64,000 nucleotides of DNA from Saprospiraceae bacterium (GTDB taxonomy: Bacteria > Bacteroidota > Bacteroidia > Chitinophagales > Saprospiraceae): contig JAHDBH010000004.1 in assembly GCA_020630495.1 (NCBI GenBank), forward strand, positions 1 through 64,000, in the 5' to 3' direction. How positions within the stretch are numbered: position 1 is the first letter of the stretch; each line of letters starts with the position of its first letter. The translations under genes and the position numbers were made by a program. Under the pieces are notes generated by a model, which was not told the origin of the DNA, did not search any database, and saw only the letters and a list, made by a program, of their open reading frames with translations. Below are positions 1 through 8,887 of the stretch, piece by piece.

Positions 1-235
1 ACATCATGCTACACGAGCATATTTGCTCAGCTGGACATCTATCCGATTGCATGCCAGCTAATCGTCAGAATCTGTGGAAAGGCCTAATTTCACTCTGCGA
101 CTCATCCCTACACTTGATGTATCAATCGCTAGCAGCGTTTTGACGTGATTTTTACAAATATTCGTAGGGGTATTAATATTCCTTTATGTCTTGTTTATGA
201 CTGCACACATTTATCTACACTTTAACTTACTGACT

Positions 236-2071
236 ATGCCCCGATTACTACCAGTCATCTGCGTGCTATTACTTTCTGCAGCCGCGATGTCTGCTCAGAC
301 ACCGACGTATATAGGAGCTGGTGGATTCCCGGTATCTGCTACCACTTCGAGTAGTGAATACACCGATTCAGACAGATATACTGACACTGCAAGATCCTCT
401 CACACCATCGACGGATCTGGTATGAACGCTGAGTACTTTGAAGCTGCTCGATTCTTACAGCAAGCTACCATGGGTCACAATGATAGTACCACTCTGGAAG
501 TAGTCGATATGGGTATGGAAGCGTGGATCGATGATCAGTTTGTCAAGGACACGAGCTATCTCCTTCCTGTAGTCCATCAGATACACCAAGACTTGAATGA
601 TTCTATATGGCTAGCCACTATGGACTCCACTGAGCTAAGAAGGCGTCCGGTCTGGAGAGAGTTTAACTATGGATGGTGGCACGTAAATATGACCAATGAG
701 GATCTCCTGAGGCATAAGGTCGCAGTAGCACTTTCAGAGATTCTGGTAATCTCTCGTAAGTCAGATCTCAGCGGATTTGGTGATGGAATGGCGTCCTACT
801 ACGATGTCCTGCTCAAGCATGCTTTTGGTAATTATAGAGATCTGATAGGCGATGTATCTAGGCATCCTGCCATGGGATTTTATCTCACTCATGTAAATAA
901 TCCCAAGACCAATGTGACCGAAAATACACAGCCTGATGAAAACTATGCGAGAGAGCTGATGCAGCTCTTTACCATAGGCCTGTACGAGCTCAATATAGAT
1001 GGCTCACGTATCATTTCAGGTGGGCAGGAAGTACCCACATATGATCAAGATGACATTCGTGAATTGTCCAAAGTATTTACTGGCTATGGTTTTGGAGGTC
1101 GCTTAGCATCGCAGCCTGGTAATTTGCGCTTTGGTATGGGCATGTGGAATGCTGATGTGACGATACCTATGCTCATGTATGACGAGGATGATCCGAGTAC
1201 CTCAGGGAGAGATGAAGATCAGCATGAAGATGGGAATAAGACCCTATTTGATACAGAGATCGTCTATGCTAATGCATCAGGAGAGCATGAAGTTGACCAG
1301 GCGCTTGATATCATATTTGACCGTCCTAGTGTCGCCCCCTTCGTAGCATATCGACTCATCCAGCGGCTCACTACTTCCAATCCTTCTCCAGCATACGTCA
1401 CGCGTGTGGCTCAAGCATTTAATAATAATGGATCAGGTGTCAAGGGTGATATGAAAGCTGTGATCAAAGCTATATTGCTTGATCCAGAAGTGCGAGACTG
1501 CTCTGCTCTCATGGATGACCACCGATCTAGGCTCAAGGCACCTTTTCATAGATATACGCATATGGCGCGTATGATCGATAAGGAAAATGCTAATAATAAT
1601 TACTGGAACATTGTCTACAATTTTGCTCAGGAGACTAGGCAAGATCTGATGGCCTCCCCGAGTGTTTTTAATTTTTATCTGCCTACTGATACGCCCCTAG
1701 GACCTATCTCTGACGCTGGACTCGTGGCCCCAGAGTTTACTTTACACGATGCGCGGACCAGCATAGGATATATCAATGTCATATCAGATATGATGTGGCA
1801 AGGTAGGGTCATGGAGGCATGGGAAAATCTAGACAATCGATGGACCTGGTGGGATCTCTCAGAGCCTACACCCATCATCCAAGATCCAGAAGCATATGTC
1901 AACTGGCTGGACAAGCGCTTTACCTATGGTATGATGAGCGATGAGACACGAGCGATCATCCGTAGAGCTCAGATGCACTTTAATGAAGACGAACCTAGCT
2001 ACCAAGAGTGGAGAGTGCGTCAAGGCCTCTACCTTACTCTTATATCGCCAGATTACGCCGTGTTTAAATAG
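236..2071 (+). CDS. DUF1800 family exported protein
   Basis: This 611-residue protein matches the DUF1800 family (unknown biochemical function, usually exported). Seen: a signal peptide (PRLLPVICVLLLSAAAMSA, cut near AQ), the family hallmark NYARELMQLFTIGLYEL at about residues 237-253, a later FTGYGFGGR segment, and the C-terminal pattern of a region that aligns to DUF1800 ends (QGLYLTLISPDYAVFK). The reading frame is open upstream to a TTG at 191, but ATG 236 puts the signal peptide exactly at the N terminus, so I prefer it. The gene lies 52 nt before a DUF1501 gene; these two families are commonly paired in Bacteroidota and Planctomycetes, which supports an operon. Export and pairing are well supported; the function is unknown. 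Confidence 0.9.
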   Translation: MPRLLPVICVLLLSAAAMSAQTPTYIGAGGFPVSATTSSSEYTDSDRYTDTARSSHTIDGSGMNAEYFEAARFLQQATMGHNDSTTLEVVDMGMEAWIDDQFVKDTSYLLPVVHQIHQDLNDSIWLATMDSTELRRRPVWREFNYGWWHVNMTNEDLLRHKVAVALSEILVISRKSDLSGFGDGMASYYDVLLKHAFGNYRDLIGDVSRHPAMGFYLTHVNNPKTNVTENTQPDENYARELMQLFTIGLYELNIDGSRIISGGQEVPTYDQDDIRELSKVFTGYGFGGRLASQPGNLRFGMGMWNADVTIPMLMYDEDDPSTSGRDEDQHEDGNKTLFDTEIVYANASGEHEVDQALDIIFDRPSVAPFVAYRLIQRLTTSNPSPAYVTRVAQAFNNNGSGVKGDMKAVIKAILLDPEVRDCSALMDDHRSRLKAPFHRYTHMARMIDKENANNNYWNIVYNFAQETRQDLMASPSVFNFYLPTDTPLGPISDAGLVAPEFTLHDARTSIGYINVISDMMWQGRVMEAWENLDNRWTWWDLSEPTPIIQDPEAYVNWLDKRFTYGMMSDETRAIIRRAQMHFNEDEPSYQEWRVRQGLYLTLISPDYAVFK

Positions 2072-2123
2072 CAACCGAGTCCATTCATTTATTTCCCCAG
2101 TAATTACCTCATACTCTAGTCAT

Positions 2124-3542
2124 ATGAAACCAATATCAAGAAGAAATTTTCTCGGGCAAGCCAGCTGTGCTGGACTCGGCTACATGACATTTATGAATAG
2201 TTTCTTAAATCTCAAAGCTCTCAATGCCGCTGCTATATCCAATGCCACAGTAAATGATTGTTCTGGATACAAAGCCATAGTCTGCATCTTATTTGCTGGG
2301 GGATGTGACTCATATAATATGCTGGCTCCATGGGAACTCAGTCGCCATATGGAGTATGTCGCCACGCGCAGTGGTCTTGCTATTCCTAGAAATGAGTTAC
2401 TTCGCCTCAAGGCGGGTACGCCAGGCCACGCGGCAAGAGACTTTGCTGTACACCCAAGCATGCCAGAGGTACGCGATCTATTTGATCAAAATAAAATGGC
2501 CTTCTTGGCCAATACAGGAACTCTGCTTAATAATACTACCACAAAAGCTACATTTAACAGCGGCACGGATCTTCCTATAGGATTATTCTCGCACTCTGAT
2601 CAGATCCAGCAGTGGCAGACAGGTATACCCTCTGTGCGATCGTCCAAGGGATGGGCAGGACGCATGGCAGATATCATCGGATCATGCAACGCTAATCAGA
2701 ATATCTCGATGAATCTCTCACTGTCTGGGACCAATATATTTCAGACAGGTAATGAGACGATCGAGTATGCGCTAGATCCCTTCAGTGGATCTGTAGGTAT
2801 AGATAATTATGATCCTAACTCTACTTGGAACTTTAGAGAATCTCGGACGCAGGCTATAGATAGCCTACTTGCTCAGCAATATCAGAATATATTTGACAAG
2901 TCCTACATGGATGTCATCATGAATGCCAAGGATGCACATGTAGAATTCCAAGCTGCCCTTCAAAATAGTGTTGAGTTTGATCCAACTCTCTTTCCAGATA
3001 CATATTTTGGCAGCAGCCTAGAAATGATTGCCAAGACGATCGATGTCAAAGATGATCTAGATTTTAATCGCCAGGTATTTTACATAGTATATGGAGGATG
3101 GGATCATCATGACGAGCTCCTCAATAATCAGACGGCCATGCTCGGCGAGATAAGTCAAGGACTGTCCGCTTTCATGACAGGACTCGAGCAAATAGGTCAT
3201 GAAGATGATGTACTGACGATGACCATCAGTGAATTTGGTCGTACCCTCGCATCTAATGGTAATGGCTCTGATCATGCCTGGGGTGGAAATGCTATGGTCA
3301 TGGGCGGACCTAATCTGATCAATGGTGGTCAGATCTATGGAGATTATCCGTCACTAGCGCTCAATACTGATATCGAACTCGGCAGAGGTGTGCTCATACC
3401 GCAGCAGAGTACTGATGAGTATTTCGCTGAAGTCGCTAAGTGGTTTGGTGTGACAGGGCAGGACTTAGATATCATCTTCCCTAATCTACATGAATTTTAT
3501 TCTTCATCAAGTAGCGATAATCCTATAGGCTTCCTGCAATAG
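2124..3542 (+). CDS. DUF1501 family protein with Tat-like signal
   Basis: This 472-residue protein belongs to the DUF1501 family, which is distantly related to sulfatase/alkaline-phosphatase folds but has no assigned reaction. The N terminus KPISRRNFLGQASCAGLG is a twin-arginine (S-R-R-x-F-L) export signal, so it is probably folded before transport. Family landmarks are ILFAGGCDSYNMLAP near residue 50 and ISEFGRTLASNGNGSDHAWG near residue 370. The open frame begins at 1941 inside the preceding gene, but ATG 2124 places the Tat motif at the N terminus. It follows DUF1800 by 52 nt. In other bacteria the pair is co-transcribed and probably acts together in the periplasm or envelope; that is family knowledge, not something this sequence proves. 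Confidence 0.9.
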   Translation: MKPISRRNFLGQASCAGLGYMTFMNSFLNLKALNAAAISNATVNDCSGYKAIVCILFAGGCDSYNMLAPWELSRHMEYVATRSGLAIPRNELLRLKAGTPGHAARDFAVHPSMPEVRDLFDQNKMAFLANTGTLLNNTTTKATFNSGTDLPIGLFSHSDQIQQWQTGIPSVRSSKGWAGRMADIIGSCNANQNISMNLSLSGTNIFQTGNETIEYALDPFSGSVGIDNYDPNSTWNFRESRTQAIDSLLAQQYQNIFDKSYMDVIMNAKDAHVEFQAALQNSVEFDPTLFPDTYFGSSLEMIAKTIDVKDDLDFNRQVFYIVYGGWDHHDELLNNQTAMLGEISQGLSAFMTGLEQIGHEDDVLTMTISEFGRTLASNGNGSDHAWGGNAMVMGGPNLINGGQIYGDYPSLALNTDIELGRGVLIPQQSTDEYFAEVAKWFGVTGQDLDIIFPNLHEFYSSSSSDNPIGFLQ

Positions 3543-3594
3543 AAAGTCAAGCAATTTCTCTCTCAGAAATCTTACTACACAAAGCCCAGAAAAA

Positions 3595-4968
3595 ATGAAA
3601 TATATAGGAATCATCATCGCGACCTTCGTTACCATAAATTTATCAGCTCAGTGCTACGAAGATCGCCACAGTACAGACATTACAGATGGCTGGATGTCCT
3701 GCGATAGATCTGCTAATCCTCATGGAGTCATGGGTCAAAGTCACTGGATCAGATACGACTTTGGTGTCCGAAGAGATCTCCATGACATCCAGCTGTGGAA
3801 TCTTACACATCCAGAGTATATCAAGTCTGGTGTCAAGACTGTCGTAGTGGCCACCTCCAATAATAATTCCTCATGGACTATACGTGATACAATTACGGTG
3901 CCCCGTGCAGAGTATACTTCTTTCCATGAAGGATTTAAAGTTGGCGACTTGAATGGCGTGCGCGCCAGGTATTTACTGCTCACCGCACTTGACAATCATG
4001 GCGGTGGTTGCTATGGATTTTCGGAATTGAGGGTTTACACGCAGCCTGTAGTCGAAGATGAGCTGGAGCTGGACGTGGCTATATGTGAAAATGCTGGTCT
4101 ACACCGTGGATTGACGGGAGGTATGGGTCAAGGCGGTGTCTACAGTGGTCCTGGAGTCACTGATAATGGTGACGACTCTTTTGATTTTGATGCTGATGAG
4201 GTGGGACCTGGTATATATACAATTAATTATACTTACGGACCCATCACCTTGTCTGACCAGATAGAAGTCCTTGCATGCGGTGATCTTAGATGTCCTGATT
4301 GTATCGACTGTAATGGCTATGATCAGACAGACGTAGACAGTCCTAATATACCGTCAGGAAAATACCACGGTGATCTCGTGACTGCTGAGGGTCGCGTCCA
4401 AGCTACTCGTGATGTGAATTTTCGCGGAAGCGAGGAAATTACCCTAGAAGGAGGATTTGAAGTAAATGCTAACTCAGAATTTCTAGCAGAAATCAGAGAG
4501 TGCTATGTCAATATGCTCGATAACCCAGGCTTCGAATCAGGCCAATCTGGATGGACTGTATGGCACACGAATCCGGAAGTACAATTGACCCATCAGATAA
4601 GCACTGTAGATCCTGCCGAGGGCACTCAGTGTATGGAAGTGGATATCACACAAGCGCATTCTACAGGTAACTGGCGGGCTCAGCTGAGCCATGGAGATCT
4701 GAATATAGAAAATGGCAAGACATATCGTGTTTCATTCCAAGCAAGATCACCAGATGCATCAGGCATGATATTGCATATGGAGCTTGACGGAGATCCGTGG
4801 ACCACCATCTTTGAGACCTTTGTGCCCTACAAGACGTATTGGGAGACTTTCTCTTACACTTTCACAGTCGATCAAGACGTGCCCATCCCAGTCAGATGGT
4901 CAGCACATATGGGGATCTATGAAGGCACTCACTACATCGATAATGTAAAAGTTGTGGAGATTAAATAA
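3595..4968 (+). CDS. Exported discoidin-like / CBM-like carbohydrate-binding protein
   Basis: This 457-residue secreted protein opens with a signal peptide (KYIGIIIATFVTINLSAQ). Residues about 20-150 resemble an F5/8 type C (discoidin) beta-sandwich: WIRYDFGVRRDLHDIQLWN, then a closing GGGCYGFSELRVYTQP. A central region (about 155-235) resembles Bacteroidota Ig-like linker modules, and about 245-300 carries the coathanger-stack style repeat (ITLEGGFEVNANSEFLAEI). The last 150 residues start NMLDNPGFESGQSGWTVWHT and end YIDNVKVVEI, typical of a CBM 4/9-type sandwich. No catalytic domain and no recognisable T9SS tail are visible. It follows the DUF1800/DUF1501 pair by 52 nt and is followed by another exported protein, suggesting one surface-protein operon. 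Glycan binding is inferred from the folds. Confidence 0.75.
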   Translation: MKYIGIIIATFVTINLSAQCYEDRHSTDITDGWMSCDRSANPHGVMGQSHWIRYDFGVRRDLHDIQLWNLTHPEYIKSGVKTVVVATSNNNSSWTIRDTITVPRAEYTSFHEGFKVGDLNGVRARYLLLTALDNHGGGCYGFSELRVYTQPVVEDELELDVAICENAGLHRGLTGGMGQGGVYSGPGVTDNGDDSFDFDADEVGPGIYTINYTYGPITLSDQIEVLACGDLRCPDCIDCNGYDQTDVDSPNIPSGKYHGDLVTAEGRVQATRDVNFRGSEEITLEGGFEVNANSEFLAEIRECYVNMLDNPGFESGQSGWTVWHTNPEVQLTHQISTVDPAEGTQCMEVDITQAHSTGNWRAQLSHGDLNIENGKTYRVSFQARSPDASGMILHMELDGDPWTTIFETFVPYKTYWETFSYTFTVDQDVPIPVRWSAHMGIYEGTHYIDNVKVVEIK

Positions 4969-4981
4969 GCAGAAAAAAATT

Positions 4982-5374
4982 ATGAGAAAGATGAAATACT
5001 ATATAGCGCTCTTACTATGTGTCACTATCACGAGCTTTAGTTTCGCTCAGGCGAGTAAGAATTTCTCATCTGTCGAAAAAGACGAGATGACAGTAGAGTT
5101 CACAAGGAGCAGCAATACGATAAGGACAAATCTGCAGGTGGCTAAAGCTTCTGTGCCCAGCGATTCTCCCAGAGAGATTCTCTATACTGTCACCATAGTT
5201 GACCCGCAGGGATTCACTCACGATCAGCCCATGACCAAGAAGCCTCTTGCACCTGGTACGCATACCCTAGACATATCCACGGAGAGTTGGAAAGTTGGAT
5301 CATATCAGATCTTGCTTTACAGAAATGGAGACATGGTCGCTACCAAGAGCGTCACTATAGCACCCAATCGATAG
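4982..5374 (+). CDS. Small exported protein of unknown function
   Basis: This 130-residue protein has a signal peptide (KYYIALLLCVTITSFSFAQ) and a mature part of about 105 residues that reads as beta strands: TIRTNLQVAKASV, ILYTVTIVDPQGF, TLDISTESWKVGSYQILLYR. The last segment resembles the closing strands of an Ig or fibronectin-like domain. I do not recognise a named family. The frame is open to 4952, overlapping the previous gene, but ATG 4982 gives a clean signal peptide and a 13-nt gap, so co-transcription with the discoidin/CBM-like gene is likely. Confidence 0.75.
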   Translation: MRKMKYYIALLLCVTITSFSFAQASKNFSSVEKDEMTVEFTRSSNTIRTNLQVAKASVPSDSPREILYTVTIVDPQGFTHDQPMTKKPLAPGTHTLDISTESWKVGSYQILLYRNGDMVATKSVTIAPNR

Positions 5375-5509
5375 ACACGCGATCATACCGAATGCTAGCG
5401 GTATGGACGAGCTGTAGCATCATCGTCATTCCTACTATACGTATACGCATGGCGATCAAGTTTGCGAATTTATGAGTACCTTGCGCGGCGTATCAATCTT
5501 GAATGCGCC

Positions 5510-6799
5510 ATGCGATTTACTATATTCTTATGTCTTTTACTACCTTCTGTACTTACTGCTCAGTCGGTCAGCGACATTTCCTCTCGTGCAGAGAGCATCG
5601 ACAATACTGTAGTAGACTGGAGACACCATCTCCACCAGAACCCAGAGCTATCCAATCGTGAATTTGAAACTGCTAAGTATATAGCTGCACAGATGACAGC
5701 TCTGGGCCTAGAGGTTCACACTGGTATCGCTAAGACAGGTGTCGTTGCTGTGCTCAAAGGTGGCCTTCCAGGACCTACTGTTGGCTTGAGAGCAGATATA
5801 GACGCTCTCCCTGTCACGGAACGTACTCCAGTGCCGTATGCAAGTAAAGTCAAGACAACTTTTCAGGGTGTTGAGACAGGCGTGATGCATGCTTGTGGTC
5901 ATGATACGCACGTGGCTATGCTGATGGGCGCCGCTAAGATTCTTGCTGAGATGAAAGCTGATGTGAAAGGTACCATCGTATTTGTATTTCAACCAGCAGA
6001 AGAAGGAGCACCTCCCGGTGAGAAAGGCGGCGCTAAGCTGATGATTGAGGAAGGTATGTTGGAGAAATTTGGCATTGAGGTGATGTTTGGTCAGCATATC
6101 GCCGCAGGCGCCGATCTAGGTACGGTCAATTACCGCGTCGGTGGTATCATGGCTGCGGCGGATCGATTTGAAATCACGGTACACGGTAAGCAAACGCATG
6201 GTTCTAGACCTTGGGGTGGAGTAGACCCGATCGTCACAGCCGCACAGATCGTCATGGGTCTGCAGACCATCATATCAAGGCAGACGGACTTGACTCAAGA
6301 GGCTGCCGTCATCTCTGTAGGGAAGATCACAGGGGGTGTGCGGAACAATATCATTCCCGAGGCATGCACTCTTATAGGTACTATACGCACGCTAGATACA
6401 GCCATGCAAAATCTGATTCACGAGAAGATCCATCACACTGCCCATCACATAGCAGCCGCTCAGGGCGCAACTGTCGATGTGCAGATAGACAAGTATGTGC
6501 CAGTCACATACAATAGTCCTGAGCTCACTCGAATGATGCTTCCTAGCGTCACCTCCGTACTGGGAGAAGATCACGTACGAGTAGTCCCAGCAGTCACGGG
6601 CGGAGAAGACTTTAGCTTTTATGCCAATGAGATTCCCGCATTTTTCTGGTTTTTGGGCGGTAAGCCCTTGGATACTGCTCCTCAGGATGCCGCGCCACAT
6701 CATACGCCCGACTTCTACATAGATGATGCTGCCCTCCAGCATGGTGTGGAATTGATGGTGCGAGTCGCTCTGGACTATGCGGATCGAGCGCCTAGGTGA
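5510..6799 (+). CDS. M20 family metallo-amidohydrolase (exported)
   Basis: This 429-residue protein is an M20D-type amidohydrolase, the family of hippurate, N-acyl-amino-acid and IAA-amino-acid hydrolases, which cleave an amide bond with a two-metal site. The metal and catalytic set is intact: GVMHACGHDTHVAM (Cys and His ligands), FQPAEEGAPP (Glu pair), FGQHIAAGADLG (His) and TGGEDFSFYANEIPAFFW near the C terminus. The dimerisation lid sits around residues 215-330. A signal peptide (FTIFLCLLLPSVLTAQ) places it in the periplasm, as is common in Bacteroidota homologues. The frame is open to a TTG at 5462; ATG 5510 is chosen because it starts the signal peptide. The substrate cannot be told from sequence. 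Confidence 0.9.
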   Translation: MRFTIFLCLLLPSVLTAQSVSDISSRAESIDNTVVDWRHHLHQNPELSNREFETAKYIAAQMTALGLEVHTGIAKTGVVAVLKGGLPGPTVGLRADIDALPVTERTPVPYASKVKTTFQGVETGVMHACGHDTHVAMLMGAAKILAEMKADVKGTIVFVFQPAEEGAPPGEKGGAKLMIEEGMLEKFGIEVMFGQHIAAGADLGTVNYRVGGIMAAADRFEITVHGKQTHGSRPWGGVDPIVTAAQIVMGLQTIISRQTDLTQEAAVISVGKITGGVRNNIIPEACTLIGTIRTLDTAMQNLIHEKIHHTAHHIAAAQGATVDVQIDKYVPVTYNSPELTRMMLPSVTSVLGEDHVRVVPAVTGGEDFSFYANEIPAFFWFLGGKPLDTAPQDAAPHHTPDFYIDDAALQHGVELMVRVALDYADRAPR

Positions 6800-6919
6800 T
6801 CCACCCGGGCCGCCAGAGGATGCTGGAAGATCTGACAGCTCGATGTGTCCGTAGGTCTACCCTTCTTGTGCAGATAAGACAGCAGCGCTATCTTCGTATC
6901 TTACTAGCAAGACACTACT

Positions 6920-7348
6920 ATGATCCAAAGAATACAGACTGTATGGATGCTGCTAGCCCTGATCGTCATGGCGCTGCTATTTAAGATTCCTATCGCGGAT
7001 AGCGAGACGATTACGGAGACCATCACTGCTGATGGAAGTCTCGAGTCAGTAGATCATCCTGTACTGTCTGTGACTAATGGTCTTATCCTGGGCCTTATAC
7101 TCCTCAGTATATTTCTCTACAAGAATCGCAAGACACAGCTGAAGATTAATGCCGTCAATATGCTATTTATCCTAGCGCTCCCTGTGGTAGGATATTTTCT
7201 GCTGAGAGCAGAAGCAGGTACTTCACCGCTGTTGCAGATTACTGCAGGTACGTTTTTTCCAGCTGTGGCTATACTCTTCCTTATCGTAGCCAATCGCTCC
7301 ATCAGATCAGACGAAAAGCTGGTCCGCAGTGCTGATAGACTGCGCTAG
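6920..7348 (+). CDS. DUF4293 family membrane protein
   Basis: This 142-residue protein has four predicted membrane helices: TVWMLLALIVMALLF, LILGLILLSIFL, AVNMLFILALPVVGYFLL and ISAGTFFPAVAILFLIVA-like. The start MIQRIQTVWM and overall layout match the Bacteroidota-specific DUF4293 family, whose function is unknown. The short cytoplasmic tail is basic and charged (RSIRSDEKLVRSADRLR). It sits 120 nt after the amidohydrolase and 42 nt before the FAD oxidoreductase. Confidence 0.85.
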   Translation: MIQRIQTVWMLLALIVMALLFKIPIADSETITETITADGSLESVDHPVLSVTNGLILGLILLSIFLYKNRKTQLKINAVNMLFILALPVVGYFLLRAEAGTSPLLQITAGTFFPAVAILFLIVANRSIRSDEKLVRSADRLR

Positions 7349-7390
7349 CTAGCATGATATTCATGATTGGTCCACTTATATTGCCCGCTC

Positions 7391-8530
7391 ATGATCTTTA
7401 GCTACTGGGAGAAGCAGTGGTTAGCTGCACGAGCGGATATCACCATCATAGGAGCGGGCTTGGTAGGTTCTTTCAGTGCTTTGGCACTATCGCGAACATA
7501 CCCTCGTGCCAGTATCCAGATCGTAGATGCACATGCCATTCCGCAGGGTGCAAGTACTAAGAATGCCGGATTTATCTGCACTGGCTCCGCATCCGAGCTG
7601 CTAAGCAATATCAATGAGCAGGGAGCTGATGAGCTCTGGACACTAGTGGAGAGACGCTGGAAGGGTAGGCTCCTGCTCCAAGAATTCTTAGACACTCATG
7701 GGATTTCTTGGAGTAAAGCTCCAGCCTATGAGATCTTCACCGAGTCCCTCGCTGCAAGTCATAGTGCCTGCATCTCTCAGCTCACAGAGCTCAATCATCA
7801 GATGCATAGCATCACGGGACTGACGGACTTCTTTCTACCTGGCGGTAAGTATCCCGATCATCGCTCAGAGTCTTCCTCTCTATGGCAGCCCCACGTACAG
7901 TGTATATCTCAGTATGCAGAGGGCCAGATACAGCCTATGGTACTCCTGATGCGATTGCATGAGGTGCTTCGCGAGGCAAGAGTACGGGTGATCACAGGAT
8001 TCAGAGCAAGCAGGTACGAGATGAGCTCAGAGGAGATCATAGTCCATGGCGAGAATGACGCTCGTCTCCTGACAGATAGACTCGTGATTGCTTCTAATGG
8101 CTTTGCAAAAAATCTGATTCCTACGGCGCATATCACCGCTGTACGCAATCAAGTCATCGTCAGTCAGCGCATTCCGCGCTTACCAGCTGCATGCATCCAC
8201 ATGGATCGCGGGTATTACTATTTCCGCAATGTGGGTAGCAGACTCTTAGCTGGTGGTGGACGCCACGAGCTGGGCAATGACGAGATCACCTCTGAGCTGG
8301 CAATATCTAATGTAGCCAAGACGCATTTGCAAGACATTGCACTCCAGACTTTTCAGATTCCTAGCTATGATGTAGCTCATCACTGGAGTGGTATCCTGGG
8401 TCTTCCCTCAGGCCTAGGTCCATCTGCCCAGCGTGTAGAGGATCGCATCTACGCAGCTGTCGGCATGGGCGGTATGGGTCTCTCGATTGCTAGTCAGCTC
8501 GCATCAGAGATGGCAGACCTGATAGAGTAG
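7391..8530 (+). CDS. DadA-like FAD-dependent amine oxidoreductase
   Basis: This 379-residue protein is an FAD-dependent oxidoreductase of the DAO/DadA fold. The dinucleotide-binding motif DITIIGAGLVGSFSALAL lies near the N terminus, followed by GASTKNAGFICTGSASE, the usual FAD-contacting loop of glycine/sarcosine-oxidase-like enzymes. The C terminus has HHWSGILGLPSGLGPSAQRV and GMGGMGLSIASQLASEMADL, the second FAD contact. No signal peptide is present, so it is cytoplasmic and probably oxidises an amino acid or other amine; the substrate is unknown. The frame extends to a TTG at 7367, but ATG 7391 is preferred. Neighbours give no pathway. Confidence 0.85.
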   Translation: MIFSYWEKQWLAARADITIIGAGLVGSFSALALSRTYPRASIQIVDAHAIPQGASTKNAGFICTGSASELLSNINEQGADELWTLVERRWKGRLLLQEFLDTHGISWSKAPAYEIFTESLAASHSACISQLTELNHQMHSITGLTDFFLPGGKYPDHRSESSSLWQPHVQCISQYAEGQIQPMVLLMRLHEVLREARVRVITGFRASRYEMSSEEIIVHGENDARLLTDRLVIASNGFAKNLIPTAHITAVRNQVIVSQRIPRLPAACIHMDRGYYYFRNVGSRLLAGGGRHELGNDEITSELAISNVAKTHLQDIALQTFQIPSYDVAHHWSGILGLPSGLGPSAQRVEDRIYAAVGMGGMGLSIASQLASEMADLIE

Positions 8531-8636
8531 CAGGCTGCAGACCGATGGTACCTAGGCAATGCGATAATTAATCTATCTCTCTATACCGCTGAACCTTAGC
8601 GTCCAGAGAGCCTTCTACTAGCATAATCTCTTACAC

Positions 8637-8816
8637 ATGTTTGGACTCTTCAAGAAGAAATCAGAAAAAGAAAAGCTGCAAGAAAAGCACAAAGACCTGA
8701 TGCAACAAGCATACGATCTATCTCGTACAGATCGCACAGCTAGCGACGCCAAGACTGCCGAGGCTGAGGAGGTACTCAAGCAAATCGAGGCGCTTGATAC
8801 CGCGAGTAATTCCTGA
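8637..8816 (+). CDS. Lacal_2735 family miniprotein
   Basis: This 59-residue ORF begins MFGLFKKKSEKEKLQEKHKD and continues through LSRTDRTASDAKTAEAEEVL to a stop at 8814-8816. The pattern (short FGLFKKK head, charged helix, then LSxTxRxxSDxKxAEAEEVLKxI) matches the Lacal_2735 family of 55-60-residue proteins seen across Bacteroidota, with no known function. It is predicted to be almost entirely helical and soluble. It stands between the FAD enzyme and the OstA-like gene. Confidence 0.85.
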   Translation: MFGLFKKKSEKEKLQEKHKDLMQQAYDLSRTDRTASDAKTAEAEEVLKQIEALDTASNS

Positions 8817-8887
8817 GGATCTTTGCACCATATATTCTTATGCAGCGTTCTGAGTGAGTGCTACGATTTATCTCTAGAGCGACTACG

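Noticed and set aside
1-190. A gene in the first 190 bases
   Set aside because: Three frames give short unrecognisable peptides that end before or within the DUF1800 leader; no domain, signal peptide or start could be supported.
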